This document shows, piece after piece, positions 1-6,856 of a stretch of DNA of 64,000 nucleotides. Source of the stretch: Leptolinea sp. HRD-7 (GTDB lineage: Bacteria; Chloroflexota; Anaerolineae; Anaerolineales; Anaerolineaceae); assembly GCA_024363285.1 (NCBI GenBank), contig AP024710.1, positions 2,698,001-2,762,000 of the forward strand, read 5' to 3'. The stretch's first letter is position 1. Each line of letters begins with the position of its first letter. The translations under genes and the position numbers were made by a program. The notes below the pieces were generated by a model that did no database searches, was not told the DNA's origin, and saw nothing but the letters and a program-made list of their open reading frames with translations.

Positions 1-479
1 AGTTTACCAATACCCGACTTGGGATTCCCTTCATCGGCCTGCTGAATTGAAAAATCATAGATTTTATTCTTTTCGTTTAGATCGCGAGAATTATCTTTCT
101 TAACTCGATCGAACAACTCTCTGGATTCTTCTGGCGAAAAGACCGTTAATACTATATTTACACCTAGTGTTTTCCCTTCGTCGCCGCCCGTGATGTTTAG
201 GATGCTGCATTCGATATATTGACCGCTATCAAGTTTAGGAGCCAGTTTTTCTGCCAATTCGCCACTCAGATACCCAATTCGATCATCGGTATCTGTTTCG
301 TCAAAATGAAGGCCTGGATATACCGCTATCGCGTTTTTGTCATAACGGTTTTCAGGTTCCCGCACTAAAGAGAGATCATCGCCATCTGATAGATCATCCT
401 CAATTATTTCCTGCCTTGATCGGCCATGCTCATTACTTTTCGAAACGCCAACAATTTTTGTATTAATAATTTCCGGCAT
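1..479 (-). CDS. HIRAN-domain protein, C-terminus cut by window edge
   Basis: Reading leftward from ATG at 479, 159 codons are open to the window edge. The start is preceded by a strong GGGAGGGGAGAT ribosome site. Residues about 8-110 match the HIRAN pattern: VGVSKSNEHGRSRQ, then REPENRYDKNAIAV, then IGYLSGELAEKLAP and a GVNI strand. HIRAN domains bind DNA ends or damaged DNA and occur alone in phage and mobile-element proteins, or fused to SNF2 helicases or nucleases. The rest of the protein is missing, so any catalytic domain is unknown. It lies downstream of the repressor gene on the same strand, separated by a parS-like palindrome. Confidence 0.75.
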   Translation of the reverse strand, partial: MPEIINTKIVGVSKSNEHGRSRQEIIEDDLSDGDDLSLVREPENRYDKNAIAVYPGLHFDETDTDDRIGYLSGELAEKLAPKLDSGQYIECSILNITGGDEGKTLGVNIVLTVFSPEESRELFDRVKKDNSRDLNEKNKIYDFSIQQADEGNPKSGIGK

Positions 480-500
480 TATCTCCCCTCCCTTTCAACA

Positions 501-518
501 ATGTTTGCGCGCAAACAA
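501..518. repeat. parS-like palindrome, copy 1
   Basis: Contains TGTTTGCGCGCAAACA, a perfect 16-bp palindrome. This is the only copy in a true intergenic gap near the repressor, between the repressor stop and the HIRAN gene start. It may bind the phage ParB-like protein (see the 4350-5573 entry). Confidence 0.7.
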
Positions 519-519
519 T

Positions 520-1179
520 TTACTTAAAACGCCTGATCGAAATGACGATCTTCCCCTCTATGTGGACTTTCTCGGCCGGCACTGTGATAGGTTGCATATT
601 GGGATTTGCCGGCTGGAGAATGACAGTTCCATTTTCCCTGAAGAACTTTTTCAAAGTGAATGAATTTTCGTCATCTAGCCGGACGGCCACCAGGTCGCCA
701 TTATTGGCGGTCTGGACTTTGCGCATGATGATAGTATCTCCGTTGTGGATGCCCTCACCTTCCATGGAATCACCTTCCACTTCCAGGGCGAAAAGCGATT
801 CTGATTTGGCGTTTGAGGGTATCCAATCGCGCAAGATATTGATGAAGGAATCAGATCCGAAGGCGGGGAAATCGGATGGTGGCATAGTGATGGCGGTTCC
901 GGCTGCGATGCGGCCAAGTAGAGGGATTGAGAGACCGGGATTATTGTTTCCTGGAGCGGATAGACCGAGGACTTCATAGACTTCATCGCCAAATTTAGCA
1001 ACAAGTTTATTGATAATTTCTCTTGTTTGAGGCTGCCCCCTTGTTTCACCAATCCATGCATTAACTGTCGGCTGGCTTATTTCCAAGTAGGCAGCAAATT
1101 GACTGACACTCTTCTTCCCTGAGTCAGACCAATTCGTATATTTCTCTTTGATCCACTTATGAAAATCCATTGAAATCAT
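520..1179 (-). CDS. LexA/CI-type phage repressor (S24 peptidase fold)
   Basis: 219 residues from ATG 1179, chosen because GGAG lies 8 bases upstream; an ATG at 1209 lacks this. Residues about 23-60 form a helix-turn-helix (SQFAAYLEISQPTVNAWIG). The C-terminal half is a self-cleaving S24 domain: the Ala-Gly cleavage site is in RIAAG (93-94), the nucleophile is Ser138 in EGDSMEGEG, and the general-base Lys is about 177 in FTLKKF. Proteins of this type hold prophages silent and are inactivated by RecA-stimulated self-cleavage after DNA damage. The divergent region to its right holds three matching inverted repeats, one of them overlapping its own ribosome site, which suggests autoregulation. Confidence 0.93.
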   Translation of the reverse strand: MISMDFHKWIKEKYTNWSDSGKKSVSQFAAYLEISQPTVNAWIGETRGQPQTREIINKLVAKFGDEVYEVLGLSAPGNNNPGLSIPLLGRIAAGTAITMPPSDFPAFGSDSFINILRDWIPSNAKSESLFALEVEGDSMEGEGIHNGDTIIMRKVQTANNGDLVAVRLDDENSFTLKKFFRENGTVILQPANPNMQPITVPAEKVHIEGKIVISIRRFK

Positions 1180-1184
1180 TATAA

Positions 1185-1199
1185 GCACTCCAGTAGTAA
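1185..1199. promoter_or_regulatory. Putative repressor operator O3
   Basis: On the minus strand it reads TTACTA-CTG-GAGTGC, a degenerate copy of the TTACTA-N3-TAGTAA inverted repeat. It covers the GGAG ribosome site of the repressor gene, so binding here would reduce repressor synthesis. Confidence 0.5.
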
Positions 1200-1213
1200 T
1201 GTAAATCAAGTAC

Positions 1214-1242
1214 TTGACAAGTGGTTACTAGCGTAGTAATAT
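1214..1242 (+). promoter_or_regulatory. Early rightward promoter (PR-like)
   Basis: TTGACA at 1214-1219, a 17-bp spacer, then TATAAT-like TAATAT at 1237-1242. This near-consensus sigma-70-type promoter faces the early genes and is overlapped by the perfect operator at 1225-1239. Confidence 0.8.
1225..1239. promoter_or_regulatory. Putative repressor operator O2
   Basis: TTACTA-GCG-TAGTAA is a perfect inverted repeat with 6-bp arms. It sits in the promoter spacer and overlaps the -10 element, an ideal place to block transcription. The other two sites share its arms. Confidence 0.65.
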
Positions 1243-1255
1243 GTCTAAGAAGCAG

Positions 1256-1270
1256 TTACTACTCTAGTAC
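1256..1270. promoter_or_regulatory. Putative repressor operator O1
   Basis: TTACTA-CTC-TAGTAC has five of six arm positions paired. It lies just downstream of the early promoter. Centres of the three sites are at 1192, 1232 and 1263. Confidence 0.6.
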
Positions 1271-1286
1271 TAGTCGGAGAATGAAT

Positions 1287-1526
1287 ATGGCAGACGCAAA
1301 AAGCGTGCGGGTAAATTGGGGAATTCGTGAAGATACCCAGCAGAAGATCAAGGCGATCATGGAGCTTTTGAAGTACGGGAATGATGGCGATGTTGTTGAC
1401 TATGCCGTTGACCGCCTTCACTCCGCACTGTTCTCTGAGCCTAATGTTGTGGTCACAGTGGCGGATGCGGTCCGCGCGCAAACGCAGGCTGTTATTGTCG
1501 ATGGGAAAGTCATTGATGCTGTTTGA
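1287..1526 (+). CDS. Small early protein, possible ribbon-helix-helix regulator
   Basis: 79 residues. ATG 1287 is preferred over ATG 1281 because GGAG at 1276-1279 is 7 bases away from 1287 but only 1 base from 1281. The first 45 residues (beta-like VRVNWGI followed by two helices, EDTQQKIKAIMELL and NDGDVVDYAVDRLHSALF) fit a ribbon-helix-helix DNA-binding fold. It is the first gene under the early promoter, the position of Cro-like or antirepressor regulators. No specific family is recognised. A half copy of the parS-like palindrome (CGCGCGCAAACG) lies inside it near 1473. Confidence 0.7.
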   Translation: MADAKSVRVNWGIREDTQQKIKAIMELLKYGNDGDVVDYAVDRLHSALFSEPNVVVTVADAVRAQTQAVIVDGKVIDAV

Positions 1527-1634
1527 TCTCGGGGTTTTCATGCCTCCAGAATAGCAAGGTTTGCAGTGAGCAACGAAGTAAGGCGAAATACGGGCAAAAA
1601 CCGGGTGCATGTTGGGCAGGATAGGGGCAGTTCT

Positions 1635-1862
1635 ATGGCGAACAAACCAAGAGAATGGCCAGACAACGCAAAAGAAGCACGTGATCAGGCGGCGAGCCGG
1701 ATCAACAACGCGAAAATAACCCTGGACGCCCTGCTGGATGGTAAGCCGCATTCTGATATTCAGATGATCACCCTGGCAGCAAAAGCACAATCAGAAATGG
1801 CGGATGCGCTGCGGTGGTTGGAGAAGTTTGGGGCTACGACTACCCCGAAGTTGATAGTGTAA
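1635..1862 (+). CDS. Small helical phage protein of unknown function
   Basis: 75 residues from ATG 1635, with AGGGG 8 bases upstream; a GTG at 1566 would extend it but lacks a ribosome site. The sequence is charged and largely helical (NAKEARDQAASRINNAKITLDALL, split by one turn). No family recognised. It is the second gene of the early rightward group. Confidence 0.6.
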   Translation: MANKPREWPDNAKEARDQAASRINNAKITLDALLDGKPHSDIQMITLAAKAQSEMADALRWLEKFGATTTPKLIV

Positions 1863-1889
1863 TTTCTGGTCCCTCAAACCAGTTGGAAA

Positions 1890-1912
1890 GAATCCCCCAT
1901 CCCCCTTCACGA
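1890..1912. repeat. Palindromic element, partial copy
   Basis: GAATCCCCCATCCCCCTTCACGA without the closing GGGGG arm, so it is a degraded copy of the element seen intact at 10803 and 33429. It lies in the non-coding stretch 1863-2088, where no other gene of useful length is seen. Confidence 0.6.
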
Positions 1913-2088
1913 CCCTGAAGAAAGCATCCAGGGCATAGGGGGCCAAAGACAGGAGGTGGTGAGAGTAATTTGAAAGTGTTCGGGTAACAACGTTTTTGAA
2001 ATGGATTGGCCTGAATTTTTACAACTGAATATGTTCCAGCAACAGTAATGTCAACCACAATGCCGGTGGCCGGCCGGAAAAATCAGAA

Positions 2089-2262
2089 GTGACAGAAAAA
2101 GTGTATACGGCCGGCCACCAATACCTGCAGGCAGAGATCACGTTCAAAGCCAGCAGCCAAGCCCGAGATGGGCGAGCCGGGGTGGTGCCCGGGACAGATA
2201 TCTCCTTATTGGTTGAGAAGTACCTGACAGCCGGGAAAGACCGGCAAATTAGTAAAACCTGA
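2089..2262 (+). CDS. Possible small early protein with GTG start
   Basis: 57 residues from GTG 2089 (VTEKVYTAGHQY...), ending in LVEKYLTAGKDRQISKT. Codon use is like the neighbouring phage genes and it sits between two early genes on the same strand. The ribosome site is weak and there is no recognisable family. The last codons contain a GCCGG...ACCGGCAAATTAG motif that recurs at 2768 and 3152, so part of this could be a non-coding repeat. Confidence 0.4.
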   Translation: MTEKVYTAGHQYLQAEITFKASSQARDGRAGVVPGTDISLLVEKYLTAGKDRQISKT

Positions 2263-2288
2263 CAACAAGAGACAAGGAAAGGAGGTTT

Positions 2289-2492
2289 ATGGGATCAACA
2301 ACAATTCAGTATTTTGATTATCAGCACCTACCACCACAGTTACAGGAAGTGAGCAAGCCGATCAGCGAATTGGCCCATCACATGGAAGAAACCCTTCCAG
2401 ACGGCCCGGAGAAATCAGCCGGAATGAGAAAGCTATTGGAAGCCAAGGATTGCTTTGTTAGAGCAATGATCTGCTTCCCCTCAGAAAATTAA
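2289..2492 (+). CDS. Acb2/Tad1-like helical-hairpin protein (possible anti-CBASS sponge)
   Basis: 67 residues with a very strong AAGGAGGT site 2 bases from ATG. The pattern FDYQHLPPQLQEVSKPISELA, a helix, then LPDGPEKS...KLLEAKD is typical of a small family common in phages. The P-x3-E-K-S-x5-KL-x-EA spacing resembles the helical hairpin of Acb2/Tad1 proteins, which sequester cyclic nucleotide signals of CBASS and Thoeris defence. The family resemblance is seen in the sequence; the function is inferred. It stands alone in the early region, where phages often keep counter-defence genes. A plain structural or regulatory role cannot be excluded. Confidence 0.6.
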   Translation: MGSTTIQYFDYQHLPPQLQEVSKPISELAHHMEETLPDGPEKSAGMRKLLEAKDCFVRAMICFPSEN

Positions 2493-2984
2493 AAATCAAA
2501 TTTGGCGGCGGCGTGGACGAGACACGCAGGACGACGTAGTGAGAATACAGGGCAACCTGAGCCTCCACTAGGGGATTCCGGGCGACGTGGCGAAATTAGC
2601 CGTAGAGAGCGAATCCATCCACTCCAGGGAGATACCCCGTCAACTCGGGGCCGCCAGGTCATCCCAAAATTTTAGGATAGGGTTGGCATTACCGTGAGGC
2701 ATAGAGCATAGCTCTTCAATCAACCCGACCATCTGTTGAATTTGCGGCAGACGTGTGGAGCCGGTAAGCCGGATGGTGTAACCGGCAAATTAGAACCTTT
2801 CAAGAAGAATATTTGGCGGCGGCGTGAAAACGGAGATAATGCCGAAAGGTTGTCTCCGGGTGGGAACACGTTCAACAGAATCAAGGCGCAACGCCCTTAC
2901 TCAACGACAGGTCATAAAACACCGGGTCCATAGCTGAGGAATCCCGAAGGACTGGATGACTTACCAGTTTTGGAGAGAGTAAGG

Positions 2985-3033
2985 TGTTCGGATCAGGCAA
3001 GCGCAACCGGGTTCAAATCCCGGCCGCCGAACA
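2985..3033 (+). other. tRNA 3'-end-like stem-loop beside recombinase gene
   Basis: CCGGG-TTCAAAT-CCCGG (3007-3023) has the exact form of a tRNA T arm with its 7-base loop. It is enclosed by a 7-bp stem, TGTTCGG (2985-2991) with CCGAACA (3027-3033). There are no D or anticodon arms between them, so it is not a normal tRNA. TTGGCGG at 2502 or 2813 could also pair with CCGCCGA (3024-3030). It may be an attachment-site relic or part of the larger RNA. Confidence 0.45.
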
Positions 3034-3182
3034 TGGGACAGTGGATTGTCGACCCACAAAACGCGAGGATAGAAGACATAAAACCAGTCTCCCCGAACCG
3101 AGGAAAACCGGATGGCGAACCGCCACTTGAACGATTGAGTACGAAGGGCCGGATACGGTCACCGGCAAAATCCCCCCTGCAT

Positions 3183-3211
3183 CCCCCGCCGGAACTGACT
3201 TCCGGCGGGGG
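3183..3211. repeat. Strong GC-rich hairpin before recombinase start
   Basis: CCCCCGCCGGAA and TTCCGGCGGGGG form a perfect 12-bp stem with a 5-base loop, 20 bases upstream of the recombinase ATG. No T-run follows, so it is more likely a pause, an mRNA-protecting element or a protein site than a terminator. Confidence 0.5.
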
Positions 3212-3230
3212 AACCCATAAACGAGGAACA

Positions 3231-4301
3231 ATGAAACCAGGAAGCATTGAGACTCAAAACTTTACGAGAACCATCCCGCGCCGCGATTGGGCGGACGCGA
3301 TCAGCCTGTGGCTGGATAGCTGCAAGTCTGCCAACACGAGGCGGTCATACGCCCAGGGATTGCAGGATTTTCTCGCGTCTACCACGGCGATGCCATGGGA
3401 CGTGAATCACACGGACGTGATCCGCTACAGCCGCGGGCTGGAGAAAGCCGGCAAGGCTCCATCCACCATCAACCAACGGGTGAGCGCGGTTTCGTCCTTC
3501 TATGACTTCGTGACCAAGGAATACCTGGTGCGCGACCCGGGCGGGAAACAGGTGCCGCTGCACGACTATAACCCGGCGACCGGCAAGAGTTTGCGGTCCA
3601 CAGTGGAGCTGTACGGCAAGGCCACATTCCTGGACCCGTCTGAATCGCGCGCGCTGCTGGACGCGATCTACCGCGGCACCACCCAGGGGTACAGGGATTA
3701 CGCGCTGTTCCTGGGTTACCTGATGCTTTCGCGTAGGAATAGCGAGTGGCGGCTGGCACGGTGGGGCGACTTCGAACAGTCGAATGGGCAGATCATCTAC
3801 CGCTGGCGCGGGAAGGGGAAACAGGACCAGCGGCTGGAAGTGCCGGCGCCGGTCTACCAGGCGGTGTGCGCGTACATTGAGAAAGCCGGCCGTTTGGAAA
3901 CGATCCAACCTTTTGATTACATTTTCACACCCGTCCACCGCGGCAATAAACCGATGCCGGGCGGGAAAAGAGTCAACCCGGACCAGCCGATCAGCGGGGA
4001 AGAGGTAGGGCGGTTATTGAAGCGGTATCTGAAGCTGGCCGGCCTACACGCGAAGGGAATCAGGCCGCACAGTTTACGACACAGCGGGGCGGTGCTGATG
4101 CAGGAAGCCGGCGCCACGGACCGCGAGATCATGGAGTTTTTGGGCCATAAGAACCTGTCTATCACGCAGGTGTATCTGCACAACCTGCGGGGGAATCACA
4201 ATAGCCACTGGATGACGGTCGGAGAATTGTTGGGAATCTCCCCCGACCCCTCTTCACAGAAGAGGGGCAAAAATACTGATCAATCAAACGTCAGAAGATA
4301 A
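3231..4301 (+). CDS. Tyrosine recombinase/integrase (first of two)
   Basis: 356 residues from ATG 3231, with AGGA just upstream; the frame is open further back to 2970 but that part is non-coding in character. An N-terminal SAM-like core-binding domain (about 15-110) is followed by the catalytic domain. Catalytic positions visible: Arg168 or 169 (LSRRNSEW), His280 and Arg283 (HSLRH), His306 (GHKN) and the Tyr315 nucleophile (QVYLH). The family cuts and joins DNA at specific sites for integration, excision or multimer resolution. A second such gene at 33539 borders the attachment tRNA, so this one may act elsewhere. The last codons carry a palindromic-element copy. Confidence 0.9.
   Translation: MKPGSIETQNFTRTIPRRDWADAISLWLDSCKSANTRRSYAQGLQDFLASTTAMPWDVNHTDVIRYSRGLEKAGKAPSTINQRVSAVSSFYDFVTKEYLVRDPGGKQVPLHDYNPATGKSLRSTVELYGKATFLDPSESRALLDAIYRGTTQGYRDYALFLGYLMLSRRNSEWRLARWGDFEQSNGQIIYRWRGKGKQDQRLEVPAPVYQAVCAYIEKAGRLETIQPFDYIFTPVHRGNKPMPGGKRVNPDQPISGEEVGRLLKRYLKLAGLHAKGIRPHSLRHSGAVLMQEAGATDREIMEFLGHKNLSITQVYLHNLRGNHNSHWMTVGELLGISPDPSSQKRGKNTDQSNVRR
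4234..4268. repeat. Palindromic element at 3' end of recombinase gene
   Basis: GAATCTCCCCCGACCCCTCTTCACAGAAGAGGGG with paired CCCCTCTTC/GAAGAGGGG arms. It supplies codons after the conserved C-terminus (SPDPSSQKRG), as expected for an insertion tolerated at a protein end. Confidence 0.6.
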
Positions 4302-4349
4302 CTACTGTTATCTCATGACGATTGGCACCAATAGGAAGGAAAACCCAGG

Positions 4350-5573
4350 ATGAAAGATAGTTTTATAGCTTTAGTACCGCTTGATTTGATCAACGAAAAC
4401 CCGTACCAGGTGCGCAAAGAGATCCCGCATGATCACATCGGGAACCTGGCCAGTGACATCCGGGCGCAGGGTCTTCTGGAAAACCCGGCCGGTCGCGCGG
4501 TTGATAAGGACGGGAATCCCATCCCATGGAGTGAGGGCTGCGAGATCCAACTGGCATACGGCCACTGCCGCCACCAGGCTTTTTACCTGCTGGACGGGAT
4601 GTACGCCGATCAGGGTTATGACAAGCTGCCGGTGAAGATCGTTGAGTACACCGATGAAGAAATGGCGCTGGCAGCCTGGTCGGAAAATGAGACCCGGAAG
4701 CAGCTCAATCCGGTGGAACGCGCGCTGACCTTCCAGCAGTGGATCAACCGGTTCGGCTGGACCCAGGCGATGATCGCGGAGAAGGTGCGGCTGGAACGGT
4801 CGACGGTGGCCAACCTGCTGCGGCTGCTGAGCCTGCCGGCTGGATTACTCACAGCTATTTCTGATGGAAGTGTGAGCCAGCGCCAGGCAACCGCGATGAT
4901 CCCATTTTATGAATTATCGCAGAGCGAACAGGACCAGCTTTGTGCAAACAAAGACTTTGATGATTTCTTCAGCGCTGCCTGGATGGGGCAAGTCAACAGC
5001 GACACGATCCGCGAACGGATCAACGCGGCGATCGCGGAGATCCACCCGGCGCCGGCGCAGTTTGATTTCACGGTCCCGAATGAAGCGCCGATCGTGGTTG
5101 AAGCTGGCGATGAGGTGCTGGCTGTACCAGATCCTGAATATGGTGAAGAACAGGCCTGGCTGCAGAAGGATATTGAAGGCAATGATGTTGTGCCTGAACC
5201 GGTTCAGCCGGTGGAAGAACCTGAACCTGCTAAAGAACCGGCGCCAATTATCCCGGCCAACCAGCCGGCGCTGCCTACCGCTCCCGTTCCCGCACCGATG
5301 GCACAGCAACCAGCCGCGGCGCCTGTCACTGAAATGCCAGCGGCGCCTGCAACACCGAAGACCTGGGCTGAATCGCAATACACCGTCACGCTTGGTTTCC
5401 AGCCGGAAGATGGGCATGAAATGGGACGGCAGGTTTTCATCTCCACCAGACGGAATGATGGCTCCCCAAATTTCTTGGTGGCCCGGATTGGGGCATGGAA
5501 ATGGAACATGCCCTGGCAGTTGGAGAAACTGATCAACGATCTGCATCCGGAAGATTTTGAGGTGGAGGCCTGA
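4350..5573 (+). CDS. ParB-like protein of a PRTRC-type cassette
   Basis: 407 residues. Residues about 5-105 are a ParB/sulfiredoxin-type nucleotide domain: NPYQVR, then YGHCRHQAF (70-78) where CTP-binding ParB proteins have GERRxRA, then ENETRKQLNPVERA (112-125). A helix-turn-helix follows (136-160, WTQAMIAEKVRLERSTVANLL). After a Pro/Ala-rich linker (about 250-330) comes a small C-terminal domain unlike the ParB dimer domain. ParB proteins bind palindromic parS sites and spread on DNA; PRTRC cassettes always contain such a gene. No ParA is visible. Five perfect 16-bp palindromes of parS form in the prophage are candidate targets. Confidence 0.9.
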   Translation: MKDSFIALVPLDLINENPYQVRKEIPHDHIGNLASDIRAQGLLENPAGRAVDKDGNPIPWSEGCEIQLAYGHCRHQAFYLLDGMYADQGYDKLPVKIVEYTDEEMALAAWSENETRKQLNPVERALTFQQWINRFGWTQAMIAEKVRLERSTVANLLRLLSLPAGLLTAISDGSVSQRQATAMIPFYELSQSEQDQLCANKDFDDFFSAAWMGQVNSDTIRERINAAIAEIHPAPAQFDFTVPNEAPIVVEAGDEVLAVPDPEYGEEQAWLQKDIEGNDVVPEPVQPVEEPEPAKEPAPIIPANQPALPTAPVPAPMAQQPAAAPVTEMPAAPATPKTWAESQYTVTLGFQPEDGHEMGRQVFISTRRNDGSPNFLVARIGAWKWNMPWQLEKLINDLHPEDFEVEA

Positions 5574-5574
5574 G

Positions 5575-5997
5575 ATGGAATACAAGGTATTTATTGAAGG
5601 TCAGACCATCCCCGTACCGCCTGAGATCGGTGAAACGGATGACGGCGTGAAGAACGCCATGCGGCCGATATTCCCGGAGATCGCCAACGCGCAGTTGACC
5701 CGCACTGAAAAGGATGGGGTGACCACCATAACGGTGATCAAGAAAGCCGGCACCAAGGGCGGCTGGCAGGACCTGGTCACAGCACCGGCCGGGCGTAACC
5801 CGGTGATCCTGCTGGAAACAAAACTCGCGGGAACCGACACAGATCAGCTTGACCTGGATAGCCTCACCGAGATAGACGAATTGATCACATCGACCCTTGA
5901 AGAGGGCGACCGGCAGAATGAAATGGTTGGGTATGCGCTCCACCGGATGAAGAGATCCCGGCCGGTGGCAACGTCAACAATTCCGGCGGGGTTCTGA
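5575..5997 (+). CDS. PRTRC protein C-like ubiquitin-like protein with C-terminal extension
   Basis: 140 residues, starting 1 base after the ParB-like stop, behind GGTGGAGG. Residues 1-62 have the beta-grasp pattern of PRTRC protein C: two N-terminal strands, a helix (GVKNAMRPIFPEIANAQL), two strands, and a final GTKG. Known PRTRC-C proteins end at this GTKG. Here the sequence reads GTKGGW (59-64) and runs on for about 77 more residues. A Gly-Gly at the end of a ubiquitin-like fold, with a JAMM peptidase, an E1-like and an E2-like protein encoded nearby, suggests processing and conjugation; that is inference. The extension has no recognised domain. Confidence 0.7.
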   Translation: MEYKVFIEGQTIPVPPEIGETDDGVKNAMRPIFPEIANAQLTRTEKDGVTTITVIKKAGTKGGWQDLVTAPAGRNPVILLETKLAGTDTDQLDLDSLTEIDELITSTLEEGDRQNEMVGYALHRMKRSRPVATSTIPAGF

Positions 5998-5998
5998 A

Positions 5999-6856
5999 AT
6001 GTTCTGCGGAATGGCCGGCCTCATCGAAGCGGAAAACGGAGTTGTAACGGTCCAATCGTACCGGACCGCCAGGGCGCGCCTGGAATCCCATAAGCGGAAA
6101 ACTTATGATGATGCGAGTACCAGGCTGCGTATATTACGCTCAAAGATCCAAATATTCCAAACAATCGATGAGGTTGGCCTGCGGAATGACGAACGCCTTC
6201 AAAGCCTGGATTTCTCTGGTGACACTGAAAACTTTATTTATGAGGTTTTCAGTGTAATAGACAGTCATTTCCCCATTGATTCAGAATGGATGGCGGAGGA
6301 ATTCAGTAATAACGATGAAGTTTATCTTCTTCCAAAAGCGATGGGAATTAATAGGTTTTCTGACGATGAGATCCTTGATGTGTTTCTCGAACCGGAATCA
6401 AATTTCGAATCTGACGAAAGCTTAATAGTATTTGCAGCCATGCTAAACGGAGCAATTGGCGGTGAGGAATGGGATGCCTGTAATGATTATTTCGGGTGGA
6501 ACATACCCATAAATCCAATGGAAACGTCCAGAGGAATGTCAATTAATTGGGAAACGTTGGATGAACAATTATCCCAAAATGGGATGGATCATTTCCGCGG
6601 AGCCGTTGAAATGGCCTGCTATGGTGGAAACACCTTCTTCTCATTCAACGCATTTGATGGGTACTCAGAATACCCTGAATTCACAAAACAAAATTTCGAC
6701 CGTTTGAAAGAAGAATGGCGGGAAGCCAGCTTGACCATTGACTCTGCCAACGAAGCCCGGTCCTTGTGTGAGAAAGATAATTCGCTGTATTTGAAATTTG
6801 CCTTTGTATGGACGTCCTGTCTGGAGAAACCTGAAAAAGTGAGAGTACGCGTATGA
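5999..6856 (+). CDS. Unknown protein inside PRTRC-type cassette, possibly F-like
   Basis: 285 residues, acidic, no membrane segment or signal peptide. It starts 1 base after the protein C-like gene and its stop overlaps the next start (ATGA), so it belongs to the cassette operon. The C-terminal third (YPEFTKQNFDRLKEEWREA...) resembles the end of PRTRC protein F, in which an aromatic stretch precedes a conserved E/DW-R helix. The similarity is faint and I do not assign a function. A Cys/Gly/aromatic patch (MACYGGNTFFSFNAFDGY) stands out near residue 212. Confidence 0.6.
   Translation: MFCGMAGLIEAENGVVTVQSYRTARARLESHKRKTYDDASTRLRILRSKIQIFQTIDEVGLRNDERLQSLDFSGDTENFIYEVFSVIDSHFPIDSEWMAEEFSNNDEVYLLPKAMGINRFSDDEILDVFLEPESNFESDESLIVFAAMLNGAIGGEEWDACNDYFGWNIPINPMETSRGMSINWETLDEQLSQNGMDHFRGAVEMACYGGNTFFSFNAFDGYSEYPEFTKQNFDRLKEEWREASLTIDSANEARSLCEKDNSLYLKFAFVWTSCLEKPEKVRVRV

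Larger units (their letters stand above)
2493..3230. ncRNA. Gene-free stretch, candidate structured phage RNA
   Basis: 738 bases without a convincing gene. Many short hairpins are visible: CAGG-GCAA-CCTG (near 2548; GNRA loop), CCCCG-N6-CGGGG (near 2635), AGAGC-ATA-GCTCT (near 2704), GCC-GAAA-GGT inside GGAGA/TCTCC (near 2830), ACTGG-N8-CCAGT (near 2951). TTTGGCGGCGGCGTG occurs twice (2501 and 2812). A tRNA T-arm-like hairpin lies at 3007-3023. This density resembles large phage RNAs or an intron, but no known family is identified and the strand is assumed from flanking genes. Confidence 0.4.

Noticed and set aside
542..979. Plus-strand frame opposite the repressor gene
   Set aside because: Antisense shadow; the minus-strand S24 repressor with its motifs is certain.
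2736..2933. 65-residue frame in the gene-free stretch
   Set aside because: No ribosome site, composition follows RNA-like hairpins, no recognisable protein.
2502..3033. Complete tRNA or tmRNA spanning the gene-free stretch
   Set aside because: TTGGCGG can pair with CCGCCGA, but no acceptable D arm, anticodon arm or tag frame was found.
2970..3230. N-terminal extension of the left recombinase
   Set aside because: The frame is open but covers the tRNA-like hairpin and a 12-bp stem; homology and a good ribosome site begin at 3231.
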